DNA of 11,137 nt from Maricaulis sp. (GCA_002694345.1 NZLV01000190.1:1-11137); one strand, 5' to 3'; shown: positions 1-6,512, numbered from the stretch's first letter. Numbers and translations are program-made. Notes: a model not told the origin generated them from the letters alone.

Positions 1-179
1 ACGAGAAAGCCGTGTGGGAAGAGGAAGTCTTCTTCCGCAAACTCGGCGTTTCCGGCGTTCCCACCTATATTTTCAACGGACGCTTTGCCGTGTCGGGCGC
101 CCAGGAAGCGTCCGTGCTGGCTGACGCCATCCGCCAGGCCGTGAAAGAACCGGCCGAAGCGGACGACGAGGACGCGTGA
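1..179 (+). CDS. DsbA/FrnE-family thiol oxidoreductase, C-terminal fragment
   Basis: This is the last 58 codons of a gene that starts before the window; the reading frame begins at base 3 and ends with TGA at 177-179. The fragment contains G-V-S-G-V-P-T-Y followed by I-F-N-G-R-F-A-V-S-G-A-Q. This is the cis-proline loop and final strand-helix pattern of the FrnE-like branch of the DsbA/thioredoxin fold. In this family the missing N-terminal half normally carries the CxxC redox site, so activity cannot be judged here. The tail is acidic (A-E-A-D-D-E-D-A). The next gene starts 25 bases downstream on the same strand, so the two may be co-transcribed. The family call is firm, but the substrate is unknown; members include polyketide-related isomerases and general disulfide oxidoreductases. 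Confidence 0.8.
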   Translation, partial: EKAVWEEEVFFRKLGVSGVPTYIFNGRFAVSGAQEASVLADAIRQAVKEPAEADDEDA

Positions 180-204
180 TCATCAACCCGCGAAAGGGGA
201 CATC

Positions 205-597
205 ATGACTGCAATCCAAGCTGTGGCACTCTATGCCGGCCTCAACACGCTGATCCTGATCGGTCTGGCGATCAATGTGTCGCGCATCCGGCGCCGCGAC
301 AAAGTCAGCCTGGGAACAGGCTCGAGCGAAGCGCTGGAGCGCGCCGTCCGCGTCCATGCCAACGGGATCGAGAATGTCGCCCTCGGCCTCATTGGGCTGT
401 GGCTCCTGACCACGCTGGGCCTCGAACCGATCTGGGTCCATGTGCTGGGCATGGCGCTCACCTTTGGCCGCGCTTTCTACAGCTACGGGCTTCTGTCCAA
501 ACCGGGGCCGAGTTTCGGCCGCATCCTGGGCACGGGCCTGACCTGGGTGATGATGCTGGTCAGCGCACTGCTCCTGATCGCCTCCGCCTTCACCTGA
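205..597 (+). CDS. MAPEG-family integral membrane protein
   Basis: A 130-residue hydrophobic protein with about four membrane helices, near residues 3-24, 53-72, 75-93 and 103-128. The stretch E-R-A-V-R-V-H-A-N-G-I-E-N-V, at roughly residues 47-60, matches the conserved R-x-H-x-N-x-x-E signature of the MAPEG family (membrane-associated proteins in eicosanoid and glutathione metabolism). Bacterial members are small inner-membrane proteins, some with glutathione transferase or peroxidase activity, but most are uncharacterised and no substrate can be assigned. ATG at 205 follows a purine-rich AAAGGGG Shine-Dalgarno at about 193-199. It lies close behind the thiol oxidoreductase fragment, so a shared redox or glutathione role is possible but unproven. 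The family is confident; the function is not. Confidence 0.85.
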   Translation: MTAIQAVALYAGLNTLILIGLAINVSRIRRRDKVSLGTGSSEALERAVRVHANGIENVALGLIGLWLLTTLGLEPIWVHVLGMALTFGRAFYSYGLLSKPGPSFGRILGTGLTWVMMLVSALLLIASAFT

Positions 598-601
598 GCA
601 A

Positions 602-631
602 TTGCCCCGGTGCGGGCCGCAACGCTATAGC
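602..631 (+). promoter_or_regulatory. Candidate housekeeping promoter for pmbA
   Basis: TTGCCCC (602-608) and GCTATAGC (624-631) are separated by 15 bases. They resemble the alphaproteobacterial sigma-73 consensus known from Caulobacter (TTGACGS, 10-14 bases, GCTANAWC). The -10 element is a near-perfect match and the -35 is partial. Transcription would start about six or seven bases after 631, essentially at the ATG at 638, which has no Shine-Dalgarno. Confidence 0.45.
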
Positions 632-637
632 CATGCC

Positions 638-1999
638 ATGACACAAGCCCTCTCCGCCCCCGATTCCGCCCGCCTGCAGGAGATTGCCGGCGACCTCGTC
701 CAGCGCGCCCTCAAGGCGGGTGCCGACAATGCCGAAGCCTCCGTCGGTGAATCCCGCCAGACCGAGCTGTCCGTGCGCGACGGCAATCTGGAGGATATCG
801 AGCGCTCGGAAAGCCTGGATGCGGGCGTGCGCGTCTTCGTCGGCAAGCGCCAGGCCGGCGTGGCCTTTTCCGACCTGTCCGACCAGGGCCGCCAGTTCAC
901 CATCGAACGCGCCGTCGCCATGGCCAAGGCCGCCCCGGAAGACCCTTATGCCGCCCTCGCGGAAGCGGAACGCCTGTGCCAGGACCCGCCTGTCCTGAAC
1001 CTGTTCGAAGCCGTCGAGTGGAGCCCGGAGGAGCTGGAAAGCCGCGCCATCGCGGTGGAGAAGGCGGCCCGGGCCATCGAAGGCGTGACCATGACCGACA
1101 CCGCCTTTGCCAGTTTCGGCCAGGGCGCGGCGGCCTATGCCACCTCCACCGGTTTCAATGCCGGCTGGCGCAAGAGCTATTTCGGCTACGGCGCCAGCGT
1201 GATCGCCGGCAAGAATGGCGCCATGGAGCGCGATTATGCCGCCACCGGTGCCCGCTGCATCGCCGACCTGAAAGGGGTCGAGGAGATCGGTACCGAGGCC
1301 GGGGAACGCACCGCCCGCCGGGTCGGTCCGCAGAAAATCGCCAGCGGCACGATGCCGGTGGTGTTCGACCGCCGCGTCTCCACCGCCTTCCTGAGCGCGT
1401 TGAGTGGTGCCATCAGCGGCCCGTCCGTGGCACGCGGCGTCTCCTTCCTGCGCGACAAGCTGGGCGAAAAGATCTTCGCCGACGGCATCACCATCCTGGA
1501 CGATCCGCACCGCGACTGGGGGCACGCCTCCTGCCCGTTCGACGGGGAAGGCACGGTCAACCGGGCCAGCGAGATCATCGCCGATGGCCGCCTGACGACC
1601 TGGTTCCTCAATTCATCGGCGGCCCGCCAGCTGGACATGCAGCCCACCGGCCATGCCCGCCGCAATATGGGCGGCCCGCCGGGCGCCGGCCCGACCAACC
1701 TCCACCTGGCCGCCGGTTCGGCCAGCCGGGAGGACCTGATCAAGGGGGTCGGGGATGGCCTGCTGGTGACGGAAATGTTCGGCCCCTCGCTCAACGCCAA
1801 TACCGGTGACTGGTCGGTCGGCGTGTCGGGCTATCGCATCACCGGTGGCGTGATCGACCACCCGGTCAGCGAGATCACCGTGGCCGGAAACCTGATCGAT
1901 ATTTTTGCAAGACTTGTCCCGGCGAGCGATCTGGAGTTTAGAGGCGCCGTTAACGCCCCCAGCGTATGCGTAGACGCAATTTCCATAGGCGGCCTGTAG
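638..1999 (+). CDS. pmbA: PmbA/TldE-type subunit of the TldD-TldE protease
   Basis: A 453-residue protein. PmbA (TldE) pairs with TldD in a cytoplasmic metalloprotease that, in E. coli, matures microcin B17 and degrades unfolded peptides or the antitoxin CcdA. The N-terminal half has the family pattern A-E-A-S-V then V-R-D-G-N-L-E-D-I-E-R-S-E. The C-terminal half has C-P-F-D-G-E-G-T, then V-T-E-M-F-G-P-S-L-N, T-G-D-W-S-V-G-V-S-G-Y and the closing G-N-L-I-D-I-F. No HExxxH zinc motif is present. That fits the non-metal-binding TldE/PmbA partner rather than TldD, and no tldD is in the window. ATG at 638 is preferred over an upstream in-frame TTG at 602, which would add 12 residues inside the apparent promoter. 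The last 35 or so codons use AT-rich and rare codons (AGA, GTA, ATA) unlike the rest of the gene. Confidence 0.9.
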   Translation: MTQALSAPDSARLQEIAGDLVQRALKAGADNAEASVGESRQTELSVRDGNLEDIERSESLDAGVRVFVGKRQAGVAFSDLSDQGRQFTIERAVAMAKAAPEDPYAALAEAERLCQDPPVLNLFEAVEWSPEELESRAIAVEKAARAIEGVTMTDTAFASFGQGAAAYATSTGFNAGWRKSYFGYGASVIAGKNGAMERDYAATGARCIADLKGVEEIGTEAGERTARRVGPQKIASGTMPVVFDRRVSTAFLSALSGAISGPSVARGVSFLRDKLGEKIFADGITILDDPHRDWGHASCPFDGEGTVNRASEIIADGRLTTWFLNSSAARQLDMQPTGHARRNMGGPPGAGPTNLHLAAGSASREDLIKGVGDGLLVTEMFGPSLNANTGDWSVGVSGYRITGGVIDHPVSEITVAGNLIDIFARLVPASDLEFRGAVNAPSVCVDAISIGGL

Positions 2000-2029
2000 C
2001 CGCGCCCCCCATTCTGCAGGAAGACTGAC

Positions 2030-2281
2030 ATGAGCGACACGACCCATATCAACAACCAGCTCCTCCACCTCGTCATCGGTGGTGAACTGGTCTGTGTTGA
2101 CCCGAAGAATTGCGAGTTCAAGGACCTCAAGGCGATCGATTTCGTCGGCGCGTTCGGCACGTATGAAGAGGCCCGCAAGGCCTGGAAGAATGCCGCCCAG
2201 AAGACGGTCGACAATGCCCATATGCGCTATTTCATCATCCACGCGCACAAACTGCTCGATCCGTCCGCGGACAAGCACTAG
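2030..2281 (+). CDS. DUF4170 small conserved protein
   Basis: An 83-residue soluble protein of unknown function. It shows the DUF4170 layout: an N-terminal Q-L-L-H-L-V-I-G-G-E-L block, a central A-I-D-F-V-G-A-F-G-T-Y-E-E-A block, and the ending T-V-D-N-A-H-M-R-Y-F-I-I-H followed by H-K-L-L-D-P. ATG at 2030 is preceded by a good AGGAAG Shine-Dalgarno at 2018-2023 with a six-base spacer. From general knowledge, this family is mainly alphaproteobacterial and is often found near pmbA/cysQ-type genes and lipid A genes such as kdtA and lpxK. That is what is seen here, so a link to envelope biogenesis is plausible but only by neighbourhood. Its TAG stop lies nine bases before the proposed CTG start of the ABC exporter, in the same frame, which suggests translational coupling. 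Confidence 0.88.
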   Translation: MSDTTHINNQLLHLVIGGELVCVDPKNCEFKDLKAIDFVGAFGTYEEARKAWKNAAQKTVDNAHMRYFIIHAHKLLDPSADKH

Positions 2282-2290
2282 GCCAGTCTC

Positions 2291-4051
2291 CTGAGTTCGG
2301 ACACGCCCTCCTCTGCATCGACCTGGCAGCTGGGCCGACGGCTCTGGCGCGACGGCCTTGCCCGCCATCGCGGCCTGGTCGGCCTGTCGGTCCTGCTGTC
2401 GGCCATCACGGCCGGGGCCGCCGCTTCCTATGTCGGTGTGGTCGGCCATGTGTTCGACACGCTGGAAGGCGGGCTGGAGCGCTTTTCCTGGGTCGGCCCG
2501 CTGGCGATTGTCGGTCTGGCCCTGCTGCGCTCGGCCAGCCTCTATCTCCAGACCGTCCAGACCAACCGCCTCGCCCTGACCGTGATGCAGGACCTGCAGA
2601 ATGCCATGTTCGGCAAGCTGGTCCGTGCCGACTTCAACCGGCTGCAGAACGAAGCCGTGGGCTCGCTGGTCTCGCGCTTCACCAATGACATCACGCTGCT
2701 GCGTGAGACCCTGATCCGGCTGACCAACAATCTCCTGCGCGACATTCTACAGGTGATCGCCACGATCGGCTGGATGCTGTGGCTGGACTGGATGCTGACC
2801 CTGCTCATCCTGGTCGTCTATCCGGTCGCCGCCTGGCCGGTGATCCAGATCGGCCAACGCCTGCGCAAGACCTCCAACAAGGCCCAGTCGCAAATGGGGG
2901 AAATCACCAGCCAGCTGGAAGAGAGCTTCTCCGGCACGCGCATGGTGAAAACCTACGGGCTGGAAGACTTCGAGACGAAGCGCGCCGGCAAGGCCTTTGC
3001 CGACCGTTTCGCCTTCCTGTTCCGCATTGCCGAGAACAAGGCCCGCGTCGACCCGATCCTGGAAGCGGTGGGCGGGCTGGCCCTGTCCATCCTCATCCTG
3101 GTCGCCGGCTGGCGCCTGATGGCCGGCGAAAGCTCCATCGGCGACCTGATGGGCGTTCTCACCGGTGTCGCCCTGCTGGCCTCGCCGATCCGCGCCATCG
3201 GCACGCTCAACGCGGTCGTGCAGGAGGGCTTTGCCGTCCTGGAACGCGTCTTCGCCGTGCTGGACGAGCCGGAGACCATCACGGCCAGCCTGGATGCGCC
3301 CGAACTGGCCATCACGCATGGCAGCGTTGCCTTCGACCAGGTCGGCTTTGCCTATCCTGATGGCACAGCCGCCCTGGAAGACGTCTCCCTGAGCGTGCAG
3401 CCGGGACAGACCGTGGCCCTGGTCGGACCGTCCGGCTCCGGCAAGTCGACCATCCTCAACCTTTTGCCACGCCTCTATGATCCGCAGACCGGTTCGGTCT
3501 CGATCGACGGCCAGGACATTCGCGGTGTCTCGCTCGCTTCCCTGCGCCGGGCCATGGCCCTGGTCAGCCAGGATGTGACCCTGTTCGACGACACGGTCCG
3601 CGCCAATATCGGCTTCGGGGATCTCGACGCCGGCGAGGATGCCATCATCGCCGCAGCCAAGGCGGCCGATGCCCATGATTTCATCATGAAGCTGCCTGGC
3701 GGCTATGACGCGCCGGTGGGCCCGCGCGGCAGCAATCTGTCCGGCGGCCAGCGCCAGCGCCTGTCCATTGCCCGCGCCATCCTGAAGAACGCGCCCATCC
3801 TCCTGCTCGACGAAGCGACGTCAGCACTGGACACGGAAAGCGAACGCCGGGTGCAAGCCGCTCTGGAGCGGCTCTCGGAAGGCCGCACCTGCCTGGTCAT
3901 CGCCCACCGCCTGTCCACCGTGCGCAATGCCGACTGGATCTATGTGCTGGAGAACGGCCAGGTCGCCGAACAGGGCCGCCATGATGATCTGGTTGCCGCC
4001 GACGGCCTCTATGCCCGCCTGTGCCGCATGCAGTTCGGCGAAGAGGGCTAG
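2291..4051 (+). CDS. msbA: MsbA-like ABC exporter, probable lipid A flippase
   Basis: A half-size ABC exporter of 586 residues if begun at CTG 2291, close to the usual 570-600 for MsbA. The N-terminal six-helix domain spans roughly residues 25-310. The ATPase domain has Walker A G-P-S-G-S-G-K-S-T (379-387), a Q-loop L-V-S-Q-D, the signature L-S-G-G-Q (from 483), Walker B I-L-L-L-D-E (D507, E508) and the H-loop histidine H539. MsbA flips core lipid A across the inner membrane, and the nearby lpxK, waaA and acyltransferase genes support that role, although other lipid exporters share these motifs. The start is unusual. Between the DUF4170 stop (2281) and GTG 2438 the frame is open, codes for the first membrane helix and has no ATG, GTG or TTG. 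GTG 2438 would cut into that helix. CTG 2291 gives M-S-S-D-T-P at the N-terminus and sits eight bases after a weak AGG. Confidence 0.85.
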   Translation: MSSDTPSSASTWQLGRRLWRDGLARHRGLVGLSVLLSAITAGAAASYVGVVGHVFDTLEGGLERFSWVGPLAIVGLALLRSASLYLQTVQTNRLALTVMQDLQNAMFGKLVRADFNRLQNEAVGSLVSRFTNDITLLRETLIRLTNNLLRDILQVIATIGWMLWLDWMLTLLILVVYPVAAWPVIQIGQRLRKTSNKAQSQMGEITSQLEESFSGTRMVKTYGLEDFETKRAGKAFADRFAFLFRIAENKARVDPILEAVGGLALSILILVAGWRLMAGESSIGDLMGVLTGVALLASPIRAIGTLNAVVQEGFAVLERVFAVLDEPETITASLDAPELAITHGSVAFDQVGFAYPDGTAALEDVSLSVQPGQTVALVGPSGSGKSTILNLLPRLYDPQTGSVSIDGQDIRGVSLASLRRAMALVSQDVTLFDDTVRANIGFGDLDAGEDAIIAAAKAADAHDFIMKLPGGYDAPVGPRGSNLSGGQRQRLSIARAILKNAPILLLDEATSALDTESERRVQAALERLSEGRTCLVIAHRLSTVRNADWIYVLENGQVAEQGRHDDLVAADGLYARLCRMQFGEEG

Positions 4052-4054
4052 ACC

Positions 4055-5656
4055 CTATTCCGCAGCCGAGGCCGTGACCGCCCGTGTATCGGCTGGCAGG
4101 TTGACCGTGAAGATGGCCCCTGCGCCCGGCGCACTTTCCACATGGATGCTTCCGCCCATCAGCTCGGTGAGCTTGTGGGCCAGGGCCAGGCCCAGACCGG
4201 TTCCGCCCGCCTTGCGCTGCAGGACGGCTTCCGCCTGGCTGAAGGGCATGAAGGCCTTGGCCAGCATGTCGCGATCCATGCCGATACCTGTATCGGACAC
4301 TTCAAACACCAGGGCGTGCGAGCCATCGCCCTGCTGGCGCGCCAGACAGCGTATGCGGATATCGCCGCGATCGGTGAACTTGACGGCGTTGGACAGGAGA
4401 TTGGACAGGATCTGGCGCACCCGCAGGGGGTCACCAAAGGCGGTCATGTCGGCGCACGGATCGACCTCGATATGGAATTGCAGCCCCTTCTCGATCGCCT
4501 TCATGCGATAGGGCCCGGCCACGGTGCGCACGATCTCGGCCGGATTGTATTCGCCCGGCTCGATCTCGAACCGGCCGGACTCGACGTTGGCCAGGTCGAG
4601 AATGTCATTGAGGATGTCCAGCAGGGCCTTGCCCGAGGCCTCGATCAGCTCGACCATTTCGCGCTGGGACGCTTCCAGTTCCGTCGCCTGCAACAGGCTG
4701 GACATGCCCAGCACACCATTCAAAGGCGTGCGGACTTCATGGCTCATCGTCGCCAGGAATTTGGACTTGGCGCGGCTGGCCTCGGTGGCCTGCTGGCGGG
4801 CCTCGACCAGATCATGGATGTCGGTCAGCGCGCCCACCACCCGGGTCACATCGCCGTCGGGCGAGCGCACGGCTTCACCCCGCAGCCGGAACCAGCGGTG
4901 CTGGCCGCCGACAATCCGCAGGCGGACCGTCAGGTCCAGCGGACGGCCGCTCTTGAAATGCGTGGTGAGGGAGGAGGTGAAGCGGGCCTTGTCATCCTCA
5001 TGGATGAGCGCGAGGAAATGTCCGGAGGGCGCCGTGAATTCGCGGGCCTGATAGCCCAGCAGTTCGCGGCCGCGCGGCGAGACATAGATCTGGTCGGTTT
5101 CCAGGCACCAGTCGATGATACCGTCGGATGTGCCTTTCACGGCCAGGGCTGCCCGATCACCGGATTCCAGCGCCAGGATCTCGCCGGTCAGGCGGCGGCG
5201 GTAATGGTTGAACACGCCCAGCAATTCATCACCGATATTGATCGGGCGGTTGAAGGTGGCCACGACAATCCCGACGGTCTGGGCGCCATTGAACAGGGGC
5301 AGGCCGACATAGGCCTCGACCCCGGCCTCCGACAGAATGAAATCCTTGGCAAAGCGTGAGGACAGGCCGGCTTCATAAATAGTGGCACCGGTCTCGATGG
5401 TCTCGGCGCACGGTGTTCCGCGCAGCTCATAGCCATAGTTTTCGACGACCACGCCATTGGAGGAGACGCGCAGGGTGCGGATGCGGGAATTGGTAGCGTC
5501 GATGCGGCCGATGAAGACGCTGTCAGCGGCGAAAATCTCGGCCGTGTTCTTCACGAAGGCCTGAAGGAAAGCCGGACCGCACTCGCGAGACAACAGGAAA
5601 TTCAAGCGGTTCAACCGCTCCTGTGTGACATCCGCTCGTATGGCGATATCCGGCAT
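4055..5656 (-). CDS. Soluble GAF-PAS sensor histidine kinase (no receiver domain)
   Basis: A 533-residue cytoplasmic kinase with no membrane segments. A GAF domain (about residues 15-155) carries G-T-P-C-A-E and a Y-V-G-L-P-L block. A PAS/PAC domain follows (about 165-285), with Y-V-S-P-R-G-R-E-L-L-G-Y and H-R-W-F-R-L-R. The HisKA domain has the H-box S-H-E-V-R-T-P-L-N-G with phosphoacceptor H306. The ATPase domain has an N-box around N419-N423, a G1 box D-T-G-I-G-M at D455, and G-T-G-L-G-L-A. The H-box is of the type common in hybrid kinases, yet the protein ends right after the ATPase domain. No response regulator is in the window, so it is an orphan and its signal is unknown. ATG 5656 is chosen over TTG 5695 because a strong GGAGG (5662-5666) sits five bases upstream. 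Its 3' end faces msbA with only three bases between them. Confidence 0.9.
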   Translation of the reverse strand: MPDIAIRADVTQERLNRLNFLLSRECGPAFLQAFVKNTAEIFAADSVFIGRIDATNSRIRTLRVSSNGVVVENYGYELRGTPCAETIETGATIYEAGLSSRFAKDFILSEAGVEAYVGLPLFNGAQTVGIVVATFNRPINIGDELLGVFNHYRRRLTGEILALESGDRAALAVKGTSDGIIDWCLETDQIYVSPRGRELLGYQAREFTAPSGHFLALIHEDDKARFTSSLTTHFKSGRPLDLTVRLRIVGGQHRWFRLRGEAVRSPDGDVTRVVGALTDIHDLVEARQQATEASRAKSKFLATMSHEVRTPLNGVLGMSSLLQATELEASQREMVELIEASGKALLDILNDILDLANVESGRFEIEPGEYNPAEIVRTVAGPYRMKAIEKGLQFHIEVDPCADMTAFGDPLRVRQILSNLLSNAVKFTDRGDIRIRCLARQQGDGSHALVFEVSDTGIGMDRDMLAKAFMPFSQAEAVLQRKAGGTGLGLALAHKLTELMGGSIHVESAPGAGAIFTVNLPADTRAVTASAAE

Positions 5657-5700
5657 TGGCCCCTCCAGCGCTTGACCGGCCCTCCCGGTCTTCAAACGTG

Positions 5701-5715
5701 GTTAACGGGTCTTAA
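5701..5715 (-). promoter_or_regulatory. CtrA-like binding motif upstream of the histidine kinase
   Basis: On the minus strand this reads TTAA-N6-TTAAC, extending into TTAACCAC. The known CtrA consensus is TTAA-N7-TTAAC, with a half-site TTAACCAT. The spacer here is one base short and the half-site matches 7 of 8. The site lies 45 bases upstream of the kinase ATG, a reasonable place for control. The match is suggestive only. Confidence 0.35.
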
Positions 5716-5736
5716 TGTGCCGCAAAGCTGTGGATA

Positions 5737-5786
5737 GAGTCGTCATATCTGATGAATCCCCGCGGATTCACTGCTCATAAAGAATC
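5737..5786. promoter_or_regulatory. Cluster of four GANTC (CcrM-type) methylation sites
   Basis: GAGTC (5737-5741), GAATC (5754-5758), GATTC (5765-5769) and GAATC (5782-5786) fall within 50 bases. All lie in the gap between the phosphatase and the histidine kinase. Reading the rest of the window by eye gives about 11 such sites in 11 kb. In Alphaproteobacteria, GANTC is methylated by CcrM, and clusters in promoters are linked to GcrA-dependent, cell-cycle-timed transcription. The sites are seen directly; the regulatory role is inferred. Confidence 0.55.
5753..5770. repeat. Perfect 7-bp inverted repeat with 4-base centre
   Basis: TGAATCC (5753-5759) and GGATTCA (5764-5770) are exact reverse complements around CCGC. 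Each arm contains one GANTC site. No T-tract follows on either strand, so it is a poor terminator. A dimeric operator or a methylation-sensitive site is more likely, though a weak hairpin after the phosphatase gene cannot be excluded. Confidence 0.55.
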
Positions 5787-5795
5787 AGCGTCACG

Positions 5796-6461
5796 CTACT
5801 CTCTGCGCAGGACGCGCTCGGTCAGGAAACTGCCCCACCAGCTCGCCATGAAGGAAGACTGGACCGCCTCCCGGTCATAGACGTTTTCCACCCAGTCCAT
5901 GAATCCGATCGGCGTCGTCTCATTGTACTGGCGATAGGTCTCGAAGAAGTGGTCGAGCACGCCGGTCTTGCCGGCCTTCACGTGCAGATACTTCAGGGAG
6001 AGGTGCCGGATCGCCTCATCATAGGGCAGACCCAGCTTGGTCAGGGCAAACAGAACCGAGATGATCCCGGCGCGGTCCGCGCCTGACTTGCAGTGGATCA
6101 GCGCCGGGTAGGCGATCTCGTCGAAAATCTTCACCGCCCGCTGCATGCGATCGACATAGGGCGCCTCTCGCGAGCCGAAGGGCATGTCGATCATGACCAG
6201 GCCCAGGCGCTCGCACGCATCCTTCTCCAGATCGTAATAGCACACGCCCGGCTGGGTACCGCGGATGTTGAGAATGGTCTTGAAGCCCTGCTCCGCCAGC
6301 GCTTCCAGCCGCTCCGGTGACGGCTGGTTGGACCGCCACATCCCGCCGCCGACCTCGTGCATATTGTGGAATTTCTGGCGCAGGATGCCATGGTCCTTCC
6401 ACAGAAAATCCTGCCAGGCACGCTCGCGGTCTTTGGGATCGTTCAGGTCGTAGGGCATCAT
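5796..6461 (-). CDS. DSP-type cysteine phosphatase (tyrosine-phosphatase fold)
   Basis: A protein of about 221 residues with the cysteine phosphatase signature H-C-K-S-G-A-D-R. The nucleophile is C124 and the phosphate-binding residue R130. Upstream, M-W-R-S-N-Q-P-S-P-E-R-L then F-K-T-I-L-N-I-R-G fits the bacterial DSP-PTPase group in which R-S-x-Q-P and I-N-L-R precede the P-loop. No signal peptide or membrane helix is evident, and the NAD-kinase part found in some relatives is absent. The substrate is unknown; such enzymes can act on phosphotyrosine, phosphoinositide-like or lipid phosphates. In Caulobacter, the essential homologue CtpA affects outer-membrane integrity and has been linked to lipid A phosphate removal. 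Placement here between msbA and lipid A genes makes a similar role worth considering, but orthology is not shown. GTG 6464, ATG 6461 and ATG 6458 run in series; a weak AGAAAG at 6466-6471 favours one of the ATGs. Confidence 0.85.
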   Translation of the reverse strand: MMPYDLNDPKDRERAWQDFLWKDHGILRQKFHNMHEVGGGMWRSNQPSPERLEALAEQGFKTILNIRGTQPGVCYYDLEKDACERLGLVMIDMPFGSREAPYVDRMQRAVKIFDEIAYPALIHCKSGADRAGIISVLFALTKLGLPYDEAIRHLSLKYLHVKAGKTGVLDHFFETYRQYNETTPIGFMDWVENVYDREAVQSSFMASWWGSFLTERVLRRE

Positions 6462-6483
6462 CACGCTTTCTGGTTCGTGGGCG

Positions 6484-6512
6484 CATTTAGGCCGACAGGG
6501 CTATCAAAGCAA
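6484..6512 (-). promoter_or_regulatory. Weak candidate promoter for the phosphatase gene
   Basis: On the minus strand TTGCTTT (6512-6506) and CCTAAATG (6491-6484) are 14 bases apart. They partly resemble the alphaproteobacterial TTGACGS / GCTANAWC elements. It lies in the 100-base divergent gap between the phosphatase and the DUF374 gene. No convincing + strand promoter for the acyltransferase operon was found in the same gap. Confidence 0.22.

Noticed and set aside
590..1525. A 311-codon open frame on the minus strand opposite pmbA
   Set aside because: Composition is that of a GC-rich shadow frame (many G, A, H), with no motif and no ribosome binding site; pmbA on the other strand is clear.
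638..1999. Calling the protease gene tldD
   Set aside because: No HExxxH motif is present, and the overall pattern matches the PmbA/TldE partner.
4044..4056. Small hairpin AGGG...CCCT across the msbA and kinase stop codons
   Set aside because: Only four base pairs and no T-tract; not enough to call a terminator.
4142..5359. A 405-codon open frame on the plus strand opposite the histidine kinase
   Set aside because: The histidine kinase motifs are unmistakable on the minus strand; this frame has no recognisable domain.
5753..5770. The inverted repeat as a rho-independent terminator for the phosphatase gene
   Set aside because: No run of T follows on the minus strand and the stem is only seven pairs; the GANTC content points to a regulatory site instead.
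5796..6461. Calling the phosphatase LpxE or LpxF
   Set aside because: Those are PAP2-type membrane enzymes with several helices; this is a soluble CX5R cysteine phosphatase.
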